From the NCBI GenBank assembly GCA_001584585.1, contig LSYV01000002.1, positions 4,493,013-4,557,012 of the forward strand: 64,000 nt of DNA. The letters run 5' to 3'. The notes beneath the pieces are model-generated. The model saw nothing but the letters and a program-made list of their open reading frames with translations. It did not search any database and was not told the origin of the DNA. Positions 58,938 through 64,000 of the stretch are shown piece by piece (the stretch's first letter is position 1; each line of letters starts with the position of its first letter). The stretch is from Gonium pectorale. Its lineage: Eukaryota > Chlorophyta > Chlorophyceae > Chlamydomonadales > Volvocaceae. Both the position numbers and the translations under genes were made by a program.

Positions 58938-61902
58938 ATGGAACCTGGGGGGCAGGCACCCCTTAACGTCCCTTTCGGGGCCGTGTGTGCGCTCCTCGCG
59001 GCGAGTGGATCCTATGCTTTGCCTACCCTGAGGCATGTTTGCAGGGATGCACGGCTTGCAGCAGACGCTGAGCAAAAGCGAGTGCAGGTAAGGTGCCGGA
59101 ACTAAGGAGCACGATGTGCTGAGAGGGGTCACGGGCCTTCGGCTTGCAGGGTGCTCATGTGCGGCTCGCCGTAAGGTCAGGTCCAGAAAGCATCGTCGGC
59201 CCCGACCCCGGCGTGCCTTGCCGACGGAAGGGTTGCCCGCTGGGAGAGAAGGTCACGTCAATCTGCAATCAGCATGTTCGGTGACCCCCGTTTCCTGACT
59301 GTTGCCTTTGCGCAGATTCTCCTGCCCCTGGACGGTCCCGGTAAGGGGCCTCTCCCAGAAGAGCTGCACTCATTGCTTAGCCGGTTGCCGGCCCTGACTC
59401 ATGCCGCCATAAACGTCGGCCAGGGCAACAGCCACGACAACGGCTCTAGCACGACGCCACCGGCTAAGGCGGCATGTGTGCCGGCTGCTAAGCCTCAGCT
59501 TCAGTCCGCCTACACTGAAGCACCTACAACGTTGATGTGGCGGGTCGCCCTGGGCTCGCTTCGGCCGCTGCATCTGCGCTCCCTGGAGTTGGAGGGGCTT
59601 GCCCTGGAGGCCCCGACCTGCACAGCTGCAACCGACCCCGGGCAACCGCCCGTTTCGGTGCGGACGCAGGGCGCTGGGAGCAGCACCGCCTCAGTCGGCG
59701 CGCCAGCGTGCACTGGAGAGCTTCTGGCGGCTTTGCTGCGCAGCGCACCGCTGCTGCAGGAGCTGGCGCTCCTGTCCCTGCAGTTGGAGGTCCAGTCTCC
59801 TTCACCGGGGGCTGCAATGGAGGGGGAGATGGCGTTGGATCAATCATGCGGGTCGTGTGGCTTGTCGTCGCGGGTCGGTGATACGCAGCCGGAACAGCGG
59901 CGACAGGAGCAGCAGCAACAGCGGCGGCCGCACCGTGTGCACACTGGGCCGCAGTACGGAGTCGCCGGGACCTGGTGCGAAGTCCTTGACGCCATGCCGC
60001 GCAGCCTCACTGCTCTGCGCCTGAGCCTCGCCGTCCCGGACCGAGGCTCCGGCGCTGCCACGGACGGAGCAGGTCGCGGCTGCGAGGCCAGGAAGAGTGC
60101 GCATAAGGGCCCTGGCGCGTCGCACTGCATAGGGGGGGAGGCCCTGCTCGGTGTGCCTAGGCGCCGCGCTCCGCCGCCTGCCGCACCTCCGCACCCTTGA
60201 GCTGAGTGGCCTCTCAGCAGCATGCAGCACGTTTGCCCTGCGTTCAGCGACGTGCGACAACGGGGCTTTGGCATCCCCCTGCGCGGCCGGAGCACCCTGT
60301 GACATGAAAACTGCGGCATGGACGACCGGCTTCGTGCCAGCAGTGCCGGCGCCGGTGCGGGCTGGCGATAAGCTGGGGCCGGTGCGTTCCGTTCGGGGGC
60401 CCGCACTAGGGCAGCTGGAGCAGCTGCTGCTTGATACAGAAGGGCACCTGGAGCTTGAACGGGTGCGGGCGGTGGTGGGGGCGTTGCCGCAGCTTCGCCA
60501 AGTGACCTTGCTGGAGCGCGCAGTAGCTTGTCACAGCAGTGCCCGCGGCGGAGGCACGGAGGCTGTCGGCGGCGGTTCCGACAGCATAGACGGAAGCGGG
60601 AGCACAGCCCGCTCAGGCGGGGCCAGCGCTAGCCGTCAGGGGGTACGCGCCAGCTCGATCCCCGGCGGAGTGCGGGAGGGCGGTGGAGAGCCCGAGCACT
60701 TTCAGCCGCTGGACTCGGTGCAGTGGCTGCTCTACCAGCCGGGCCTCCAGCAGGTCTCCTTCTGGTCAGACCGCTCTTTCACAACCCTGCGCCGGCCTGA
60801 CATATCGCCGTCCCCTCCCCGCATGACGACGGAACCCGCCGGGTGCGCGCCGGCCCCGTTGGAACCTCCAGGCTATGGTGGCAGCCGCCGCAGCAGTCCT
60901 GGTGCCCCACGCCTCTCCTCGGTGCGCCTCAGTGTTGGGGCTCTGAGTGCCGAGGCTCTCGAGCCTCTGGTGGCCAGCCTGCCGCCCTCACTGGCAAGCC
61001 TGACACTCAGTGTGGGCACATTCCACCGCCCAGCAGACGTGCTGGCGGCGTTTGCCGCGGCCGCAGACGCACGGTTTGCGGTGCTAGTGCCGGCGGAGGG
61101 CGCGGGTGCAGCCGCTGACGAGCCGGGGCTCCGCGACTGTGTGAACCAGAAGGCCGGGCAGCCGTCGAGCACCCAGGAGCGTGCCGCCGAGGATGGGCAA
61201 CCCCGGGCGGGCGCAGCTGGGGACGCAGCATCCCGCTCCCATCCCTCAAGCTCGGCCTCAGGTCCCGCAGTCCCTCCCCTCCCGGCCGCGGGGCTCCCTG
61301 CCGGCCCCGACTCGCCCGCCTGGCTGTTCATTCCGCCGCACAGCTTCCTGGGTGGCATGCGCTTCCTGTGGCCGGCGCTCACGCAGCTGCCTCGCGTGCT
61401 GCCGCGCCTGCGGGAGCTGCGCCTGGGCGGCGGCGTCGCGGCGGCCACCACCGACCACGTGCTCCGATGCTGGGCCGGGGCCTCGGGCGACCCAGACAGC
61501 CTGGCCACACCCATGGTGATCGACCCCGCCTTCAACGCCATGATGCGGCCGCCGCAGCGGAGAGACGCGTCGGGGGCTGCGGCAGGGGCAGGAGCAGAGG
61601 TGGCCGCAGCGGCGGCCGGGCCCAACGGCTGGAACACGGGCCACGACGCGGCACCGGCTGGCGCCGGCCGTGCGGTGCCGTGGGGTGGCGGCAGCGGCGC
61701 TGTGACGGCGCGGCAGGGCCGTGACGCGGATGGGCCGTCGTGCAGTGAGTGGCGTGTCAGCCTGGAGCGCGTGTGTCTGTTGGCGCCGGGCCCCACGGTG
61801 GCGGGTGCGCTTCACCTGCGCCGCTTCATGCCAGGGCTGCGGCGACTGCAGGTGGTGGTGGAGGGCCGCTTAACAGACGTGGTAGTTGCGGCCGGCAGGT
61901 GA
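58938..61902 (+). CDS. Leucine-rich (LRR-like) protein, at least 2 exons, with a frame discontinuity at about 60126-60150
   Basis: Exon 1 (58938-59087) starts MEPGGQAPLNVPFG and includes YALPTLRHVCRDARLAADAE, which resembles the N-terminal part of algal F-box/LRR-like proteins. Exon 2 begins at 59316 and has Leu-rich blocks (LRPLHLRSLELEGLALE, LLAALLRSAPLLQELALLSLQLEV, AMPRSLTALRLSL). From about 60130 the matching Leu-rich coding (LGAALRRLPHLRTLELSGLS, LEQLLLDTEGHLELERVRAVV, LRELRLGGGVAA, PGLRRLQVVVEGRL) continues to the stop at 61902 but one base out of frame. The change happens at a run of seven G; six G would give one uninterrupted frame. Alternatively a 65-nt intron (donor after 60149, acceptor CTCTCAG) joins the frames in phase but removes one repeat. 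About 900 residues in all. Ligand or partner cannot be inferred. Long Ala/Gly/Ser-rich spacers separate the repeats. Confidence 0.65.
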
Positions 61903-63117
61903 TGGCAGCGTAGGTGGATGAAGTGTGGAGTCGCATGCGTGTAGGAGGTGACACGATATGGCTCAGGCAGGGCAGAGGCCCTCGCCCCACCCTGTTTTGG
62001 AGAGGTTAGAGCTCCCAGTTACATAGCAATTTGCATCGTAGTGTTGAACCTTCCACCGATGTTTTGCTGGAGGCGCCGGGACTACCCAGCTCAGCGGCGG
62101 ATTTTTGCCTACGACCATTTCTGGTCGGCCGAGCTGGCTGATAGAGCGGTAACATGTACAACGTGCAACGTGAGGCAGGGTTCTGTTCAATGCGGTAGGT
62201 CTTTCCTATGTATAGCAGCAAAGTTTTCACCACATCACTAGACACCAGCGAACTGCGCGCCAGGGCCGCATTATCGCGGCAGTGGGGGGTCTGTGGTCTT
62301 CCTAGCGTGTGAGGATGTACGTCACGCCCTGCACACCGGCGGACCTACCTTCCCAACACCTTACTGTCGGCAGCAGTGCCAGTCGCTCGTGGCAGGTTGC
62401 CTTTATTTGCCTTCTAATGCCCTGATGTGTTGCGCTAGGTGGGGTGGGCATAGTATACGGTGAGAGCGGACCGCATGATGTGCCCGTACGGCAGCAGTAC
62501 AACCTGCGTGCTACCATCACGCTTTCGCGGGTTTTTGTTGCGAGTGCCCGCCTCTGTTCGGTGTTCGCATTTGTGGTCGTTGCTTGGAAGGAAATGGAAT
62601 GCGAGACAGGGTTGGGGAATGTGTTTAGTGTTTTGGAAGATTGGAGCTGCGATGACTGTGTTTGTTCCAGTCCTGTATCGTTATGCGTACTGTAGGCGAT
62701 GAGCTCCCTGGTAATCTCCATTTGTGTCACGGTACGCACGTGTGGCTGCGTATGGTTGCCCTGTTTTGCATCCTAATTTACCCGTTAACCATGCCACTGC
62801 AGTATCCACATGGTAGCAGCCTGGTGCGCGTGTTTCGTTACTGAAGTAATGGTATGAAGTCTAGGGTTATGATGAGACGTTGTTATGATGAGACGATGAT
62901 GAGCACAGGTATAGGATTACAGACGCGTTGCTATTGCTTAACGACGTCGCCTCGATCCTCGCCACCACGCGTCTCCAACAAGCGAGCGCCAACAGCCCGA
63001 TGCACGGGATGAGAGCCTGGGAAACTATATCCAGTCCCTGAGGGCGCACGCATGCATATATTTCTCACGGCTGTAACCAGGCTGCACACGTGTCGCACTG
63101 ACTCAACCAAAACCCAA
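61903..63117. other. Convergent intergenic region, no confident gene
   Basis: Between the leucine-rich gene and the hydroxyproline-rich glycoprotein. It should hold the 3' untranslated region of the former; a plus-strand TGTAA is not found until 63072-63076, 1.17 kb past the stop. Small open frames lack any domain. Lower GC than the flanking genes. Confidence 0.4.
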
Positions 63118-63122
63118 TTACA
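63118..63122 (-). terminator. TGTAA polyadenylation signal of the hydroxyproline-rich glycoprotein gene
   Basis: TGTAA on the minus strand about 125 nt beyond the stop at 63246. Confidence 0.55.
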
Positions 63123-63245
63123 GGAGGCGCCTTTCCCGCTACGTTCTCCGCCTTAGGTAAAAGCACATACAACAGGACGCCTTGTCACAATATGCACTTA
63201 ATAGGTCATCTCGCTCGCCTGCGCTCGCTCGTATAATGTGGGCCC

Positions 63246-64000
63246 TCACGCCGCCAGCATCAGCACCAAGCCCAGGGCCCCAACCACGGCTGCGAGCAGG
63301 GCTGCCCTGCTGCTGCCGGTACTGGTTGCAGAGCCGGTTGCCGGTGGGGGCGGTGTGAGGGTGCCGTTACCGCTCTGCTCGTTGCCCCTGAGCGGCGGCG
63401 GCGCAGCAGACGCAGGGCTGGGTGGTACGGGGCTAGAGGGGGCCGGGCTTGGAGGGACGGGGCTCGGCGGAGCAGGGCTGGGTGGCACAGGGTTGGGCGG
63501 CGCAGGGCTGGGAGGAACAGGGCTAGGCGGAGCAGGGCTGGGCGGTCTTGGGCTGGGCGGCGTAAGGCTGGCCGGTGCAGGACTGGGAGGAACAGGGCTG
63601 GGCGGCGCAGGGCTGGGCGGGAGAGGGCTGGGCGGCGCAGGGCTGGGTGGGACAGGGCTGGGCGGCGCAGGGCTGGGCGGGACAGGGCTGGGCGGCGCAG
63701 GGCTGGGCGGGAGAGGGCTGGGTGGCGCAGGGCTGGGCGGGAGAGAGCTCGGTGGCTCAGGGACGGGCGGTGGCGATGCAGGGAAGGGCGGGACGAAATC
63801 CTCAATCTCCTCGTACGGCGGCGGTGAAAGCTCCTCTGGTGGCGGCGGGGCATCCTCGCTGTCCTCCTCGGGCGGGGGTGCGTACTCTAGTGGCGGAGGG
63901 AAGAGCTCATCCTCGTCGTCTACAGCCCGGGGCGGCGGGCGAGGGCAGCGATACTACCCGCAGCGCGGCGCTCATGGCGGGTGTTGCTGGTGAGTAGGGC
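63246..64000 (-). CDS. Hydroxyproline-rich glycoprotein with [10 protein letters not shown] repeats and GPI-type C-terminus (partial, runs off the right edge)
   Basis: The last exon, about 63246-63919, is read on the minus strand from an acceptor ending CTGTAG. It opens with an acidic/Pro segment ([37 protein letters not shown]), continues with about a dozen blocks of the type PPSPAPPSP(V/L), and ends with a spacer ([14 protein letters not shown]), a small-residue cleavage region (ATSTGSSR) and a hydrophobic tail [19 protein letters not shown] at the stop, the layout of a GPI attachment signal. (Ser-Pro)n blocks are hydroxylated and arabinosylated in algal wall proteins, so this is most likely a cell-wall or cell-surface glycoprotein. 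The N-terminal part lies beyond the window. Bases 63920-64000 are intron or upstream exon; an in-frame stop at about 63950 shows the exon cannot simply continue. Repeats are about 30 nt long at the DNA level. Confidence 0.8.
63420..63770. repeat. Coding tandem repeat (30-nt unit) of the hydroxyproline-rich protein
   Basis: Roughly a dozen imperfect copies of a 30-nt unit (plus strand GGGCTGGGCGGCGCAGGGCT-like). Minus-strand translation is [11 protein letters not shown]. Some units are virtually identical, which suggests recent copy-number change. Confidence 0.85.

Noticed and set aside
60873..61796. Minus-strand open frame of 307 codons
   Set aside because: Antisense to the leucine-rich gene; only Arg/Pro/Ala low complexity.
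63238..63993. Plus-strand Gly/Leu repeat frame ([11 protein letters not shown])
   Set aside because: It is the complement of the Ser-Pro repeats. The minus strand has the GPI-type tail, stop and TGTAA; the plus strand has no comparable end.
1..64000. Bacterial features: operons, Shine-Dalgarno sites, CRISPR arrays, insertion sequences
   Set aside because: All confident genes are spliced eukaryotic genes; no direct-repeat arrays or transposase were seen.

Overview
This is a nuclear segment of a GC-rich, intron-dense eukaryote, most probably a volvocine or other chlamydomonadalean green alga. The evidence is genes broken by many 60-300 nt GT-AG introns with GTGAGT/GTGCGT-type donors, the green-algal polyadenylation signal TGTAA 45-570 nt after most stops, long Ala/Pro/Gly/Ser-rich spacers inside conserved proteins, and a (Ser-Pro)-repeat hydroxyproline-rich wall glycoprotein. 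The species cannot be named from the sequence. There are no operons, ribosome binding sites, CRISPR arrays, rRNAs or recognisable tRNAs. I read exons by joining frames through splice sites whose phases agree; most long open frames are antisense shadows.

Layout, left to right. 104-3902 (-): 2,3-bisphosphoglycerate-dependent phosphoglycerate mutase with an apparent C-terminal extension. 4721-5407 (+): intronless secretory or type I membrane protein. 5550-10426 (+): cytochrome P450, 12 exons, with a large low-complexity insert before the haem loop. 10427-13318: no confident gene; contains a lower-GC patch with inverted repeats. 13319-16430 (+): TKL-type protein kinase, 7 exons, including a GC-AG intron. 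16431-19055: no confident gene. 19056-29795 (-): a very large formin (FH1-FH2) with about 1000-residue N-terminal and about 900-residue C-terminal arms. 30143-33642 (+): DEAD-box RNA helicase of the plastid RH22 type, divergent from the formin. 34211-40371 (-): HEAT-repeat protein of the HEATR6 type. 41556-45894 (-): selenium-binding protein / methanethiol oxidase, 13 exons including a 23-nt microexon. 46863-47573 and 48394-49877 (-): tandem pair of tiny group-1 LEA (Em-like) hydrophilins. 50714-54592 (+): membrane-anchored protein joining a lamin-tail-like domain to a fasciclin domain split by a polyproline run and a Cys-rich module. 55411-58427 (-): unrecognised 640-residue protein. 58938-61902 (+): leucine-rich protein with one frame problem. 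63246 to the right edge (-): C-terminal part of a GPI-anchored hydroxyproline-rich glycoprotein.

The genes are a mix of housekeeping functions (glycolysis, plastid RNA, sulfur metabolism), signalling, actin assembly, desiccation protection and extracellular matrix. They do not form one pathway. The most unusual objects are the lamin-tail/fasciclin chimera, the P450 with its disordered insert, the giant formin, and the tandem LEA pair.
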